NCBI GenBank assembly: GCA_028711405.1
Contig: JAQTSH010000127.1
Coordinates: 1-5,359 of the forward strand
Source of the DNA: Methanoregula sp.
GTDB lineage: Archaea > Halobacteriota > Methanomicrobia > Methanomicrobiales > Methanospirillaceae
Direction of reading: 5' to 3'
DNA: 5,359 nt
The notes beneath the pieces are model-generated. The model saw nothing but the letters and a program-made list of their open reading frames with translations, did no database searches and was not told the DNA's origin. A program made the position numbers and the translations under genes. Shown piece by piece: positions 4,789 to 5,359 of this stretch; positions within the stretch are counted from its first letter, which is position 1; the number at the start of each line of letters is the position of its first letter.

Positions 4789-5359
4789 ATGACACGTACA
4801 TCAATTTCCGGGGAACCGGAGATCATCATCGTACAAGACCTCGAACACGCGTATGGTGACGCAAAAGCGGTCGAGGGAATCAGTTTCTCGGTGAAAAAAG
4901 GTGAGATCTTCTCATTCCTTGGTCCAAACGGCGCAGGCAAGAGTACCGCGATCAATGTCCTGATCACGCTCCTCGCCCTCCAGAAAGGGAAAGCCACCAT
5001 CGCGGGGTACGATGTCACCCGCGAGGCTCAGAAGGTCCGTGAATCAATCGGGATCGTCTTCCAGGAGATCACGCTCGACCGGGACATGACTGTCTGGGAG
5101 ATCCTCGAATTCCACGGCAAACTCTACTCGATGCCCCACGCAGAACGGCGTGCCCGGATCGATGAACTCCTCCGTATCGTCCAACTGGACGGGAAACGGA
5201 ACGTGCGGACCAAGCATTTGTCGGGCGGTATGAAACGCCGGCTTGAGATCGCACGCGGTCTGATGACGCGCCCGAAGGTGCTCTTCCTGGACGAACCAAC
5301 CATCGGGCTCGACCCCCAGACCCGGATGCGGATGTGGGACTACATCAAGAATGTGAACA
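4789..5359 (+). CDS. ABC transporter ATP-binding protein, DrrA/CcmA-type (3' end outside window)
   Basis: The ATPase subunit of an ABC-2 type exporter; only the first 190 residues are in the window, of a family usually about 300-340 long. It would drive export of a drug, lipid or other small compound through a separate membrane permease, expected just downstream. Visible motifs are Walker A GPNGAGKST (45-53), the Q-loop glutamine at 92 in VFQE, the signature LSGGMKRRLEIAR (144-156), Walker B VLFLDEP (164-170) with the catalytic glutamate at 169, and the D-loop GLDP (173-176). The switch histidine lies beyond the edge. Methionine in place of glutamine in the signature and the RRLEIAR tail are typical of daunorubicin-resistance-like ATPases. 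The ATG at 4789 has AGGAG 7 nt upstream. With the PadR gene before it, this looks like a regulated efflux module; the substrate is unknown. Confidence 0.93.
   Translation, partial: MTRTSISGEPEIIIVQDLEHAYGDAKAVEGISFSVKKGEIFSFLGPNGAGKSTAINVLITLLALQKGKATIAGYDVTREAQKVRESIGIVFQEITLDRDMTVWEILEFHGKLYSMPHAERRARIDELLRIVQLDGKRNVRTKHLSGGMKRRLEIARGLMTRPKVLFLDEPTIGLDPQTRMRMWDYIKNVN

Noticed and set aside
4671..5018. Minus-strand open frame across the spacer and the start of the ABC gene
   Set aside because: It is antisense to Walker A-encoding sequence and contains no domain; it is a shadow frame.
1..5359. CRISPR array, insertion sequence ends, integrase or attachment sites
   Set aside because: No regularly spaced direct repeats, transposase or integrase motifs, or terminal inverted repeats with target duplications are visible.

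Overview
The window reads as chromosomal DNA from a methanogen-type euryarchaeon, most likely near Methanomicrobiales (the rank is inference). The evidence is a bacterial/archaeal-type Pth2 peptidyl-tRNA hydrolase next to an archaeal-length TruD, a stand-alone riboflavin-pathway reductase with no fused deaminase, a small eight-cysteine DUF2769-like protein, and AT-rich TATA-like boxes about 25-30 nt upstream of several start codons, which suggests leaderless or short-leader mRNAs. No insertion sequence, tRNA, rRNA or CRISPR array is visible.

Layout. Positions 1-260 are mostly intergenic, with a few small inverted repeats and possibly the start of a minus-strand gene running off the left edge. 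Positions 261-1759 hold a plus-strand pair 11 nt apart: a RibD-C/ArfC-type reductase of riboflavin/F420 precursor synthesis and a membrane-anchored SppA-type S49 serine protease. Its stop codon overlaps the stop of the convergent minus-strand pair at 1756-3416, pth2-truD, which is joined by a 4-nt ATGA overlap. Both of those products act on tRNA: Pth2 rescues peptidyl-tRNA and TruD makes pseudouridine 13. Divergent from pth2, after about 240 nt of intergenic DNA, lies a plus-strand gene for an 80-residue DUF2769-like cysteine-rich protein (3655-3897), followed by a U-rich terminator candidate. Positions 4036 to the right edge hold a PadR-family regulator and a DrrA-type ABC transporter ATPase that is cut by the window end. 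This is a typical regulator plus efflux-pump arrangement.

The least explained parts are non-coding. One is a perfect 7-bp inverted repeat lying across the padR promoter, a good candidate for an autoregulatory operator. The other is a 189-nt gap between padR and the ABC gene that can fold into four consecutive hairpins. The reductase also departs from the usual DDP motif of its family. The protein-coding genes otherwise look ordinary, and I see no convincing undescribed multi-gene system.
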